A stretch of DNA of 64,000 bases from Sternotherus odoratus (taxonomy: Eukaryota > Chordata > Testudines > Kinosternidae), in NCBI GenBank assembly GCA_032164245.1, contig JAVMKO010000001.1:250985644-251049643 (forward strand), written 5' to 3'. Position numbers and translations under genes: made by a program. The notes under the pieces were generated by a model that searched no databases, was not told where the DNA came from, and was given only the letters and a program-made list of their open reading frames with translations. Position 1 is the first letter of the stretch, and every line of letters starts with the position of its first letter. Below, in pieces: positions 51,051-62,489 of the stretch.

Positions 51051-53599
51051 CTGACTCACTATTGGTGAGCAGCTAGGTGTACTATTCCAGTTCTGTTAAT
51101 AATCAAACTGAATTACAAAAGCTCTATTAAAATAGACTCAAACATGCTCTTCTGGGTGCAAATTTTAGGACTATTTCAAATTCAAAGCAAGTTTATAAAG
51201 TTAAATTTAGCTACTGAAATTGGAGGATTGTAGCAATGAGAGAGCTGACAGTCTGGTGTTACAGCTTACACAAATTCAGAAGCTCAATGCAAACGGTTAT
51301 AGTAATATATCATTTTAAGGATGCCCCACAGTTTCCCCTCACTACTCCAGTTAATGTATAAAACCTATGATAAAAATCTTAGTTTAAAAACAAGCTCCAT
51401 ATAAATTCACTAAGTTGTAATACTTAAAAATTAAAAATACTAATACGAATGTGCCTCAAAAGAGGAGGGATCATGCTATGCTCACGATTGTACAACCTGG
51501 CCTGCTTATCATAGGTCAGAGTTGGTTACTAACATCTGTAAAGTCTCATTTGTTCTCTTGGCCTCAGGGGGGGTCTATATTCTAAACACATTAATTTTTC
51601 CTGTAAATTTTTTTCCCCTTTCCTGACTCCATTCACTTGCAGTTAGCATTTTTTAAAAACTTTACAAGTATGCTTAATTCACTTGGATTGGTTTAATCCA
51701 TCCTCCCTTTTCATAACTTAAAAACCCTTGGACCAATCCTACAGTCTACACACAGGCAAACATCTCACAGCTACCTGTCCAATTTTAAAGACACATCAGA
51801 ATCTGAAATCCACTGGGAGAAAAAAAGTGTAAAATAGTTGCAGGTACTACACATGCTTTGACGTTTCCATACCAGTTTTTGTGGATTTACAATCTTTTTC
51901 CTACTTTTCAAACTGGTTTCTCGCACTGTTACTATGTGAAAGACACACACAAAAAGGTGAAAACAGACGGACTACAGATGAAGCAGTGAGAGTGACTACA
52001 CAACGTGCTCTCAAGTGCTTGAAGAAAACAAGTGAAGAAAAAGATTTGTCTGATTTTTAACATCATTATAAGCAATGTTTATGAACGAGAGGCAAATCTG
52101 AAATAGTGTGATTTAAGTTAACTTTGTACCTATAAAAATAATTAGAAATGCAACAGATGTGGATTTTGTACTTGTATGTAAACTAAATACTAAGAGCTGT
52201 GCTCTTTATTGCACACATGGATTCCCACTGTGAACTTATTTGCATATGATGTTAACACACTGCATAGGAAGGTGTTACCTTGACTCATTTTGCAATACAA
52301 AGTCCATATACATGAAAATGTAACGGAAAAATAATTATTAAGATATGTTTATCTATTTGAAAGATTTCAAGGGCATTAAAAATAAAATGAAGAAAGATTT
52401 CCATAGTTAGAACATCTGAAGATCAAATATTATTAAATCAAGTCAATGTCAAACAATCAGTCTCTGTGTAAACTGAGACAAGAGCGACCTATAAATGAGA
52501 TAACCTTATGAAGAATCAATACTGTATATACCATAGCTCAAGAAAAAAACTACCTAAACACAAAAGGGAATTTGCCAGTATTTTAGAAAACTGAGCTATA
52601 AGGGACAGATGACAAGTCTAGAGTTTGACATGTCAAAATGTGAGGTTATCTGACAGGCTAAGAGAACAGCAGAAGCAGCCAGAGGAAACAGCTTATTAAG
52701 ATGGCAACTGTAACAGGATTGCTTTCCCCCCCCCCCTTCAATAACTGAAGTTTATAGATTAATTTTCCACAGGATATCCTATCAGGGAGTTCATCTTTAT
52801 ATTCCATTTTATGGCTTCTCTGCTACATTTAGAAATATAGCAGTCTGACTTATATTAGAGAAATACCAGCTATTATTTCAAAGAGAAAATTATCTCTCCT
52901 ATTAAAAGGATGTAGATAACACAGCAGAGTATTTAACAGCCTATGTACTAATAATGGGCACAGGAAAGTGTGCAGCTACTGCTCTAAAGAGGTAATAAGG
53001 TTAACATTTTAAGGAAAAAGGGCACTGAATGTACATACAATTATAAAATGGCTTCATTGAAAGCTGCATATAATTTACACACGATATTACATGGGTCAGA
53101 CATTGCTTCAGATGCATGCTCACAATGGAATTTTACAATTTCTTCACCAGTCTAATTATGCTGTCACTCAGCATTATTCAATTACTTTTTTCTTGTGCAT
53201 TTTCCCGTGTCAGATTTGGAACTACTTGTGACGTGTACATATTAATCTTAAATCAGAAAATGTAGTGCCCGCCTGGAGTCTAGAATCCCCCGTTTTACTT
53301 AAGACATATTTTAGGGTGCCTATTTTTTAGAAATGTAGAGTCCAGATATGTAATACAATATTGTTCCCTAAACAGAAGACATCTAATCTAATAGATACAC
53401 CCTACAGCAAAAAAGAACTGAAACCAGGACCACCAACTAAAGGAGACTGGCGGCTGACCAGATAAGAAAATAGCTAAACCAAAGAGATGTCACTCTTAGG
53501 AAATGATGCAAGGTACAGGACTCAGACTGTTAGACTGTAAGTGGAAAGGCTTCACAGAGCCAAGCATATGGTACTGAAGATACTTTGTGAGTAGCTCCT
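51051..53599. other. Intronic sequence without recognised gene
   Basis: AT-rich, with a C-run near 52727-52737. No gene or repeat boundary recognised. Confidence 0.5.
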
Positions 53600-54320
53600 G
53601 GATTCCATCCCCAGGTGGAAAGTAAAAGCATTCCCACTAATGGTATACTCTGAAAGGGATGCATGGGGAGAGGTGACCTCTGAGACAGCCAGGTGCTAGA
53701 CCATCTGTAAATAATCTATCTTAGAATAAGCAGTGGACTGGCAACCAGTGCAGTTCACAGCGATAGTAGTCTCTTCTATCTACAGGTCTGTAAAAAGCAG
53801 ACATTCTATTCTAAGTGAAGCATCTGAATGATGTTCAGTGGTAGCTACATGACAGCACATTTCAGTAGTCTACCTGAAGATGACTTTAGCACACCAGCTA
53901 GCATCAGTTTTGATTACTTCTTCCAACACTGGAAAAGCGAAGAGCAATGTTCAGGTTCTCCAATGGAAAACAAAACAAAAAATCCCACAAAGATGAGCAT
54001 CATCAGCATAATGGTGACACAAGAGGCTCATATCTCAATACCTCCCTATACCAGCTTCACATACTTTTTGAAAAGAAAGGGGGCCAGCAACGGAATATTG
54101 TGAGACCTTTTATGCGAGAGCCCTCATGGAAAATGACCAACCTTCTAGCTCTCTGGGATCTCTTAGAAAGAATGATTAAAGCCACCTTACGCATGTCAAC
54201 ACCTCATGATCAATAGCAGGAAAGACTGCTGATATAATATAAACATTAATACTGAACTTCTTTCAACATCCTGAGATCTACTACAATGGGGACAAATTTG
54301 TCCTCTGCCAGTTCTCAGGA
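53600..54320. mobile_element. Probable old LINE-derived fragment, class uncertain
   Basis: Segments ctggcaaccagtgcagttca, acatttcagtagtctacctg and aagatgactttagcac follow, in order, a vertebrate retroelement whose better copies read gggagccagtgtagatca and gcagtagtccagtctgga. The later part (gatgagcatcatcagcataatgg) also fits. Identified from memory of the pattern; class and boundaries uncertain. Confidence 0.4.
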
Positions 54321-54544
54321 TTTAAAATGATTGTATGAACCCAAGAATTAAAACAGTCACCTCTCACTGCGACTACATCCTAGAAACAAAAATGAATCTT
54401 TCCTCCTTTCACATTCTTTTCTTTCCACATTCATTTTCAAGTCTGTTTAATTATGTCCTAAGTTACCCCCTTCTCACATTAATGGAATTTCTTCTTTGCA
54501 GAACTTATCTACACTTATCAGGGGAGTGACAAGCAGCGAAAACT

Positions 54545-54752
54545 GACCGCAGTTCACTCTCCCGTTCATTCCTGTACTCCACCAGATCAAGAAGAATAGG
54601 GGGAATCAACAGGAGAGCATCTTCCGTCGACATCACATAGGCTGCACCCCGCTGTAAGTAGATCTAAGCAACGTCGACTTGAGTTACACTATTCACATAC
54701 TCAAATTGCGTAGCTTAGATTGAATTTCCCCTGTGGTGTAGACAAGGCCTCA
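54545..54752. mobile_element. Short DNA transposon (cgtcgac-rich turtle family)
   Basis: Contains ccgttcattcctgtactcca, aggagagcatcttccgtcga, tctaagcaacgtcgacttga and a terminal cctgtggtgtagacaaggcc. This order matches a turtle-wide non-autonomous element rich in gtcgac sites and ending in gtgtagacaaggcc. The CpG-containing sites are partly decayed. Flanking duplication not determined. Confidence 0.6.
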
Positions 54753-55905
54753 AACTGTAAATTCTTTGGGGAAGAACCATGTCTTCATATGCATTTTTAC
54801 AGAGCCCATTTACAATAGGGCCCCAATCCCAACTGGGTTTACCAGATACAGCTACGACATCAGTATTAAATAATAATGGCTGTTGCCAAAGCTCCTACAT
54901 TCTGTAAAGGGAGGAGAAACCTTTGAAATTGACAGTTACAGGGCACCCATTGTAAAAGAAACTGGCACACGCACATACACAAACACACAAATTAAGACAC
55001 CCAGTTCTCATCTTTTTTTTTTTTTTAATAACCCTCATGTTTCAAGGGTCTAACAATGGTTCCTCTGAGACTACTACAGGCACATCACTTTCAAAGGCCT
55101 GTGCTCCCTGTGCAGAGCTAAGCAACTCCAGCAATAGAATAGGGCTTTAAAGTGGAAACTCCATGAACAAAACATGCAGCTGCTTCACATTGGACTCAAA
55201 GAGCAGCAAAAATGCTGTGGGAAGGGAGGAGCAACAGCAGAGAACACTGAGAGGAAACTTCCAGGGTCAGAGGATTCTGAACAATTGGTTTTAAAATAAT
55301 CTCCTCTCTTGCCCCCCCTTCCCCCCCGAGCAGCCCCACTCCACCTCCATATTGCTTGATGTGGCTGGCCCAAACCTTCCATGAGGTATACATTCACAGT
55401 AGACCAAACCATGATATAGTCAAGATTTAAAAAGGAAATATGAGATGGAGCGGACTCTTAGTTTTGTAAAATATACCTAAAAATAAATCTCAAATAGTTA
55501 ATTGTATTTAAGAATGGATCCCCAAAAACGTTATAATTATTTGAAGTATACCACTTCACTCCAAAGCGTACTTTTCCAGTCAACTATACACATTGTGTGC
55601 ACATATAATATAATGAAGGGACACACAGCCTGCTAGGTACTGCCACACATAGACAGTGTACTCATGCAACACAGGTTTCCAGAGTGCAATCAATACAATT
55701 CACTCCCTCAGAAGAGAAGCAATGTAGGAAATTTAACACAGTAGCTGTATATGTTGTGACCTGAGAAACTGTTTTTATAACAACATAGGTATCACAAATA
55801 TATCTGCAACGTTACACTTAGTCACCTTATGAAATCACTGCAATGGTAACTGCAAACTAATGTACATACAAGTGACATGGCTTCTTTGTAAAGTTAGTGG
55901 CATGA
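54753..55905. other. Intronic sequence next to exon 1
   Basis: No gene recognised. Contains a T-run at 55013-55026 and a C-run near 55314-55327. Confidence 0.55.
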
Positions 55906-55914
55906 TCTTACCTC
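55906..55914 (-). other. TSC22D1: TSC22D1 exon 1 splice donor
   Basis: Minus strand reads GAG followed by GTAAGA, with GT at 55911-55910, close to the ideal donor. It leaves two bases (AG) of a split codon. In other vertebrates the residue after the DGEDE segment is Ser, so the next exon should start with C or T. Reading through would give Arg and then a TAA stop. Confidence 0.93.
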
Positions 55915-58748
55915 TCATCCTCACCATCAACAAGATGGGTTGTCAATGGCAGTACCTTCAGTGGAAAAAGGGAAGCAGAGGATGTTATGTTGCTGCCACT
56001 CCCATCTGAAACAGCTGATGCTCCAACACCACTTTCACCACTGGCAGCTTGAGGTAAACCAACTAAGAAAGGTTCTGTGGGGCGCCTGCCATCTTCAATT
56101 TGGCTTACAATTGACTGAGTTAGTGATTGTGCAGAGAACTGGGTAGAGTTTAGCGGTATCTGTTGTGGCACATTCTGTGTCACTGGCATACTTATACTAG
56201 TTGATGTCAAGGGAGGCTGACTAACACTTTGAACCAAATTCCCATTTTGCACAGCTGAAGCTTGTGCTATGTTCTGTGATGGACCCAAACATACAGGAGC
56301 AGAAGGTATACCAGAAGGTACATTTGAACTAGCTTGACTTGGAGCAGGAACAGTACTAGAAGAAGGTATAGGGCTAACTGCAGGCAATGGTTGACTGGTC
56401 ATTCCTTGAACTACAGTTTCTACTTGTGGCTGGGGTTGTACAGGTAACAAAGCATTTTGTGAAGCAATGACCATTTGCGGAGGAAGGCTTGAAGTGCCAG
56501 CTTGTAGTCCCTGCGGAATTATCCCAGTCTGAACAGGCTGCACCACTTGTGAAGATGGAGGAACAGCACTTTGCTGCATAACTGAAGGTGTAATTTGGTT
56601 TGCAACAGGTGGCTGCTGCACCACAGCAGGTACATTTCCTTGTTGTCCAATGTTAATAATTTGACCACTAGTACCTACTGGCATTGCTGTCTGAGCATGT
56701 GCAACAGGCTGAGCTGGTGCCACAGCAGGGTGTACTTGTACAGAAGGTTGCATGCTTGGTGCCGGTGTTCCTGCTCCTACTCCTGTAGAGCTGGATTGCA
56801 AAGCAGGCACCGGAGGCTGAAGTATTTGCTGATGTTGTATGTAGTCTGATACGGTCCCCATCACACAACTCTGATTCACTGGTTTAACTCGTGCTGGGGC
56901 CATCTGCGTAGGAAGTGTCTGTTGCTGTCCATATTGTAACTGCTGTTGTGGAACAACAGGCAAAGTTTGCATAGTCTGTGAGGGTTGAGAATATGGTAGC
57001 TGCTGTTGAGCCACACTTGGAATGGCAGGTTGTTGTTGACCTAAAGATGATACACCTACCACATTGACTGGAGTTGGCTGAACACTGGTAACAGTTGTTA
57101 GACTAGCCTGCGCTGAAGGCTGGACTCCTTGCTTTTGCTGTGGATAGTTTACTTCTTGAGAAGGCAATTGTACTTGTGCAAGCTGTGATTGAGAAATACT
57201 CTGTGGTATATTGGATGCTGGAATAGTCTGGGGTCCAGCGCTACTAAAATCCATCTGCTGTGGACCCACACCTTGAAATGACTGCTGTTGTATCACAGTA
57301 GGTGCTCCCATTTCCCCGCTTCCCACACTTTCTGTGTAGTGACTCAGTGTGCTTACATTGCTGCTAACAGAACTCCCACTGGTGCTCTCCCTTTCAGAAG
57401 TCACTTCAAGTGGATTTTGTTTTATAGTCTCTACCGCTTTGTTTACCGCTACTCCTTCTGTAACTGATACAGTGTTTTCTTTATCATAGAATTCAGTGCA
57501 TATCCATCTACCTTTTTTAAAAGGTTCAGAACTGGAATCTAATTTTACAACTCTAAATCTTGATGTGCCAGCTGCAGGCTGCTGCTGACTTGATCCTACT
57601 GTCATTCCTGCAGTTGGATTAGTAACATTATTAATGACATTAGAGGAAGCACTCGTACCATTGCCAACACCACTCAAGATATTCACATTAACACTGCTGC
57701 TGGTTCCAGACAAAGCATGTACATTAGCAGTACTTGTGATGTTGCTTAAGTTTATATTAACATTACCAAGCATGCTGCTTGTCATACTAGGACTACCACT
57801 GCCCACATTACTTAACGTACTAGTTCCAGTAACAGAACTTACACCTACATTGCCAGGAGTACTTGTAGTGCGACTATTAGACAGGGCAGAAGCAGGTGTA
57901 CCAGTGGATGATGCAGCAGAAACTGGTGCAGTTGTGATAACATTGTCAGAGCTTCCAGTTGTGGACAGCTTTCTAAATGATGGACTTGGGGGTGGTCCTC
58001 CAGAAGCTGGCATACTGCCCACCCCGGGATGCGATGGATGATGCCCATGATGGTGATGATGAAGGTGGTGGTGATGGTGACCATGATGGGGGTGAACATT
58101 TCCATTGATCACAGCACTCTGCTGTGGGTGATGAGGCAAAGGGGTATGCTGCTGAGAAAGGTGAGGCTGGTTTGGAGAGACGGCCCCAGGAGTCTCAGCC
58201 TCTTGGAAGTTATTTAAAGTCTCTTCGGAGGAGCTCCTTTCCGGTTCACCCAAGTCAGTGGCCCTGGATAAAGAAACATCCAAAATTTCTGAAGAAGACA
58301 GGTCTTCAGTGTGGGACTCATCCAGGTCGTCGTAGCTTTCAGTGTCCTCCGCTATGCTGTTGTTCGAGCTCATACTGGCCGAGATCTGTGCAGGGGTCAC
58401 GCTTGTAATTTGGAAGCCACTTTTCTTTTTCATTTGGGCTCCGGTCTGTGCAAGAGGTTGTGGCTGGAGCTGAGACTGAGCGAGGAGGTTCAGGCTTTGT
58501 GGAGGAGGGGGTGGCGGCTGTGGACCGCCGGATGAAGAGCTTGCAAGAGACGGAGGCGGCGGCTGGATGAGCAGAGGCGGCGGATAATCCTCGGTGGATA
58601 GGGCACCGCTACCAGCGCCGGTACCTGGTGCATTGAGCGCAGTAACGCAGCTGCCGCCGCTGCTGCTGCCGCTGCCCCTTCTAGGAAACATTGCCGGGTG
58701 CGCCATCTTCCTAGCACTAATGTCTGCGGCTGAGTCAGGCTGGTGCAT
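55912..58748 (-). CDS. TSC22D1: TSC22 domain family protein 1, long isoform, exon 1 (945 codons plus 2 bases)
   Basis: This is the large first coding exon of the long isoform of TSC22D1, a TSC22-family protein linked to TGF-beta responses and, through its conserved motifs, to NRBP1 and WNK/SPAK-type signalling. Visible in order: a Pro-rich N terminus (residues about 20-100); the conserved block starting [15 protein letters not shown] (about 107-195), with an acidic [20 protein letters not shown] core; a His-rich run (about 219-240); Ser/Thr-rich sequence; the second family motif, [20 protein letters not shown] (396-415), holding the RFxV-type docking sequence; a [18 protein letters not shown] block (457-474); and a long Gln/Pro/Val-rich part ending [18 protein letters not shown]. 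The TSC box and leucine zipper, needed for dimerisation, are encoded downstream, outside the window. The start at 58748 has A at -3, an in-frame TAA 21 bases upstream, and matches the vertebrate MHQP start. Length is close to the mammalian exon. Confidence 0.97.
58029..58094 (-). repeat. TSC22D1: CAT/CAC repeat encoding the His-rich run of TSC22D1
   Basis: Residues 219-240 are mostly His, encoded by mixed CAT and CAC codons, with a few Gly, Leu, Pro and Ser interruptions. Mixed codons suggest a retained protein feature, not a recent repeat expansion. Mammalian TSC22D1 has a His-rich run at the same place. Confidence 0.85.
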
Positions 58749-58804
58749 TGTACCGGGTTTATTTTAGGAGTGCAATTGCCCGGCCCGGAGAAAGGCAGCC
58801 ACAG

Positions 58805-58816
58805 TTAGCTCTGCAT
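58805..58816 (-). other. Candidate minimal uORF (Met-Gln-Ser-stop)
   Basis: Minus strand ATG CAG AGC TAA, ending 56 bases before the main start codon. The context is weak (T at -3), so it may be skipped by many scanning ribosomes. It matters only if transcription starts upstream of it. Confidence 0.4.
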
Positions 58817-59056
58817 GCAGCCCAGGGGAGCGGCACCGCGCACACACACAGCCCCCTCCCCGCTGGCGCACACAGCACAGGCTGAGACGCCTCGGCACAG
58901 CCGGCACTGCCACTAAACCGCCCCTTTTCCTTCTCCTCCTCTCGGGGGCTGGGGGGGTGAGGCCGGCTTCAGATCAGAGCCAGCGAATGTGACACTTCCA
59001 GCCCTTGGCCGTTCACTTTCCCTCCTCCGCTCTCCACTCCCCCCTAGCCCGCTTAC

Positions 59057-59093
59057 TGGGGGGGCGGGGTGCTGGGGGGGGGGGAGAAATACC
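59057..59093 (+). other. G-run cluster, possible G-quadruplex
   Basis: Runs ggggggg, gggg and a run of 11 G within about 35 bases on the plus strand. The run lengths may be affected by sequencing or assembly error. Confidence 0.5.
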
Positions 59094-59738
59094 CACGTTC
59101 TCCGGCCAACTCAGACAGCGGCCGCCCGCCCCCCTCCCCACCGAGTTGTGTGTAGCTATAGGGGGGTGACACGGGGCAGAGCAGCCCTGCCCGCCGCGGG
59201 GCCCTGGGGGAGCGGCGGCCGGCGCCGCCTCTGGCGGCTGGGTGCGGGGGAGAGGCGCGGGGGTCTGGGAGGCTCGGCGGAGAGGCCGGCTGGGGCGCCT
59301 AGGAGCAGCCAGGCGCCGGCGGATACGTACAGGGCTGGCACGCAGCAGCGGCAGGGCGGCAGCCTGAGCCGGGCAGGGACATTCCCGTCAGTGGCAGCCA
59401 TGGAGCTGAATCATGTTGGGGCGGTTAAAGAGACAGAAGGAGGCCGGAACAAGCAGCCACCCGCCCCGCCTCCCCTCGGGGGAGCCCAGCGCCGGCCCGG
59501 CCTCTCCCTCCGCAGCCCGGCGTCCGCTCCCGCCGCTCTGCCCCGGCTCCCGCCGAGCTCCTCTCTGCGGAACCAGGCTGGGACGAGTCCTCCGCCTCCC
59601 TCCCTCTGCTGGGTCTGCCTGTCCCCCGGCTACCGCGACGCGTCCTCCCCCGCCCCCCAGGCCGCCTCACACGGCATTGGAGCGCGGCGCCGGAGCCGAG
59701 CAAGGGGCGGGACCGGCCGGAGGGGAGGGAGACGAAGT

Positions 59739-59760
59739 AAGATGGCGGCGGCGCAGGCGC
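59739..59760 (+). promoter_or_regulatory. Adjacent YY1 and NRF1 motifs
   Basis: aagatggcggc (59739-59749) is the classic YY1 site and gcgcaggcgc (59751-59760) is the classic NRF1 palindromic site, one base apart. YY1 sites in this orientation usually lie just downstream of a start site and point along the transcript, which here would be the plus strand, away from TSC22D1. Confidence 0.7.
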
Positions 59761-59902
59761 GCTGAGCCCGCAGACATAAAGCCCGTCTGGAGCCGGCGGA
59801 CGGAAATAGGTTCGGCTCTGGCGGAAAGTGCCGAGCGGTGACGAGGGGCTCGGCGAATCCGGGTGGGCGGGGCTGGCCGCGGGGAGAGGGCTGGGCGCCG
59901 AC

Positions 59903-59907
59903 CATTG
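59903..59907 (-). promoter_or_regulatory. CCAAT box
   Basis: gccaatggt on the minus strand, within the CpG island, flanked by GC-rich sequence; a second ccaat occurs at 60372-60376. Such sites bind NF-Y. Position is about 1.15 kb upstream of the start codon, so its relevance to the main start site is uncertain. Confidence 0.45.
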
Positions 59908-60081
59908 GCGGAGCGGGCCCCGAGTTATTAATAGGCTCCCGCAGTACTGTGGGGGGAGGGGAGGTCGCTGCGCGGGCTGTACCGCGGGGGAGGGGGGAGG
60001 GAGATGTCACCGCCGCGCCCCGGGCAGAACGTCTCGCTCTCAGGCACGCGCAGCTCGGGCTGCCCCGGCCGCATGGCTCGG

Positions 60082-60109
60082 CCCCGGCCCCGGCCCCGGC
60101 CCCGGCCCC
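60082..60109. repeat. (CCCCGG)4CCCC repeat, GGGGCC type on the minus strand
   Basis: Five runs of four C separated by GG; on the TSC22D1-sense strand this is a GGGGCC hexanucleotide array with five G4 runs, able to form a G-quadruplex. Lies in the CpG island about 1.3 kb upstream of the start codon. Confidence 0.9.
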
Positions 60110-60400
60110 TCCCCATCCTGTTGCAGGGGCCGCTCCAGTGTTCAGTGCTGTGTCATTTTCTTTCCATCGGTTCTAGTTGCGATCCAGGCTAGTCCCCACC
60201 CCCTCCTCTGCTGAGGGAGAAACCCGAGGCTTGATCAGCAGGGCTGCCTCTTCCAGCACCACGTGCCTCTTTTGTGCAACAAACCGCCGTTGCCATGTGG
60301 TCCCCCCTCTCTCTCTGCCGAGGGGCTGGGTGGGGGAAGGGGAGAGGTGGGTGGGGTGCAAATAGCGCCCTTATTGGCCACTGCACAGTTGGTCACTGCA

Positions 60401-62489
60401 GTTAGTGGAGATGTTTGTGGAGTGACTCATCCTGTCATTGGATTGGGTGAAGTTGGGGAGGTGGGCTCATGGGTTTTAACTCCAGCCTAGCGCACCCCCA
60501 CTCCCTTCAGATTTCCACTTGCCTGAAACCTATGAACTACAACGGGAAGATGTGAATTTATAAATTAAATAAACTCAAATGTTTTCAGTTCAGTTGTTCC
60601 CTCATAAATGTCAGTGCTGTAGATAATATAGTACTTCTCACTGGAACAACCTAAAATTTAGGAATGTATAAATATTTAGGCAGCGAAGATCTTTTCTACA
60701 GTGATACGGGCAGCATAGATGCTATGATATTAAGGACAGTATATCATCGGCCGTGTTAAACATTCAAAGCTGCATATAAAAAAGATGCAGCTTTTTTTAA
60801 ATTGCTATCTAGATCTACATCAAATATATATAGATAAATGTTTCTTTATAAAATAACTATAATTAAAGGAAACACACCCATGCACCTTTTCACATCTCAC
60901 AATTAATATACGTGTTGGTGGTAGCTAAATTATAGTGAAGAAATTGAAAATCTACCAATGAAAATATCAACCACTTTTCAACCACCTGCAACCAACACTC
61001 TGCAAAGGAAGAAAGCTCTCACTTTCTATTATCAGAAAGATGAGGTGCAGTGTACCCAACTCCTCACTTCCCTCCACAGTGGCTCTGTCTACATTGTACA
61101 CAGTTCATTGTTAGAAAACATTAACACAACATTAAACAAGATTTTGTCTTTAGTGTGAACAAGAATTTTAAAAATGTTAGTAAATATGTTTTCTAGCACC
61201 ATGCACTTCCCAGTATAGACTAGGCCCGTGTAAGAAAAAACTTCAGTAAGAGCTAGTCCTTGATCCAGCCAACTAGCTGTTCTAGTGTATCTCTGCATGG
61301 AACCACATTAATTTCCACTAGGCTCCAGCAATGGTGCAGGGAACTGCCCACCTAGAGCTCTTTGTAGCGTCGGGACCTTATAAACATGTTTAATTTTAAT
61401 GGGACTACACATGCTGAAAGGTAACGTGCATAAGAGTTTGCAAAATCAAGCCTAAGTGGTAAGTCCCCTTCCATTATAAATTCCTGCAATTTTCTCAAAA
61501 ATTCTTCTTAGGACTGAAATTTTCCATTATCAGTCTCAGCCTGATTTTTTTTCTGAATATTTTAACAAAATCAGTCAGTTTTAAAATATGTGGTCAGTGA
61601 AAACAGATAGAACTTTTTTTCCCCACTTTAAATAGCATTAAATAATTTAACTGCCCATGAATAACTAAAAAGAGACTGAAATTTAAAGTTTGTATGTAAC
61701 TACTTCCCAATGAGGAATAGACATAAAATAAGTTTGCAAAAAAATAGTAAAATTATAACTGGTTAAACATTTACTTTTGCATATGCATGCTGAAAGAGTT
61801 CTGTTCAGTTGCTATTTTGATAGTTGTATGCAGCTCTACTGGGCTGTAAGCACCATCTAACAACAGCTAAGTCTGGATCCTGCAATTGAGTTCTTACAGT
61901 CTGTAACTGCAAATCAGGAACAGAAAGAAAAATAAAAGTTCAAATAGCAAAGTTATGTAAATCATATAAAGCACATATTGTACATTCAATTAGACATTTC
62001 ACAATCCAAACAGTAATCTAGGTTCGAAGATGAATATATGATATAATCTGATGAGTCTTTTACCTACATAATATTCTGTATGCATACCTTTTAAAATCTC
62101 TTTGTGAACCTGAACAAAATGTCAGCAGTCACGTTTATCTGTGTTCTTGTGAATGGTCATTATTGGTAGAGCTGGTTAAATCAAAAAGAGAGTGGAGGGA
62201 ATTATCACACAAAATGTCGTGATTTGTTTTTCATACCTCTCCATTTTAAAATTTCTTTATTTGTCAAATTAAGCATATTTCAGTGAAAATTTAGTTTAAA
62301 AGAGTCCATCTTTTCTTCAAAAAATTGTCACTCACTCTGAGCTCTTGGTTTCAAGGTTATAAATTAATACTGAAATTGTTGTATAGCTGATACTTCCAGG
62401 AAACTGTGGTCTAGCACCTAGGGAAAGCTGCGAAGTGAGGGTACTGCTACATCAATCCAAATATAAAACTATAGGTGTGCCTGTTTCAG
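60401..62489. other. Upstream flank of TSC22D1 without recognised gene
   Basis: The sequence changes to AT-rich at about 60500. No coding region recognised. A degraded copy of the cttaagcatgtgctta repeat family lies near 61375-61455 (taatgggactacacatgctg). Confidence 0.5.
61375..61455. repeat. Old interspersed repeat (same family as 15843-15925)
   Basis: aatgggactacacatgctga followed by aacgtgcataagagtttgca and aaatcaagcc, in the order of the family consensus as I know it. Confidence 0.35.

Larger units (their letters stand above)
1..55911 (-). other. TSC22D1: TSC22D1 long-isoform intron 1 (partial)
   Basis: The exon 1 reading frame ends at a consensus splice donor at 55911/55910 and transcription runs toward lower coordinates, so this whole interval is intronic for the long isoform. 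The exons encoding the TSC box and leucine zipper are absent: no minus-strand open frame here resembles the conserved C-terminal zipper, which should be an easily visible frame of about 80 codons. In mammals this intron is also very long and separates the long-isoform first exon from the shared 3' exons. The alternative first exon of the short isoform was not seen either. The intron content is mostly transposon remnants, itemised separately. Confidence 0.85.
58749..59400 (-). promoter_or_regulatory. TSC22D1: TSC22D1 5' UTR and proximal promoter (boundary not known)
   Basis: GC-rich sequence directly upstream of the start codon. The start site of transcription cannot be read from the sequence, so the division between 5' UTR and promoter is unknown. 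There is a stop in frame (TAA at 58767-58769 on the minus strand), so the coding sequence cannot extend further. A three-codon uORF lies at 58805-58816. Confidence 0.6.
58450..60400. promoter_or_regulatory. TSC22D1: CpG island promoter of TSC22D1
   Basis: About 2 kb of very GC- and CpG-rich sequence in an otherwise AT-rich window, covering the first 300 bases of coding sequence and the upstream region. It has several GC boxes (for example gggcggggc at 59865-59873), no obvious TATA box at a fixed place, and many overlapping open frames of up to 258 codons that are compositional artefacts. It fits a broad, housekeeping-type promoter that could work in both directions. Confidence 0.88.

Noticed and set aside
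1..55905. Search for TSC22D1 short-isoform first exon and the TSC-box/leucine-zipper exons
   Set aside because: No frame with the conserved zipper sequence was found on the minus strand; these exons must lie beyond the low-coordinate end of the window.
57634..58041. 135-codon plus-strand frame antisense to TSC22D1 exon 1
   Set aside because: Shadow of the coding exon; Leu/Val-rich translation arises from the complement of the Ser/Asn/Thr-rich sequence.
58989..59765. 258-codon open frame on the plus strand in the CpG island
   Set aside because: Low-complexity Pro/Arg/Gly/Ala composition, overlapping frames on both strands, no domain; typical of GC-rich promoter sequence with few stop codons.
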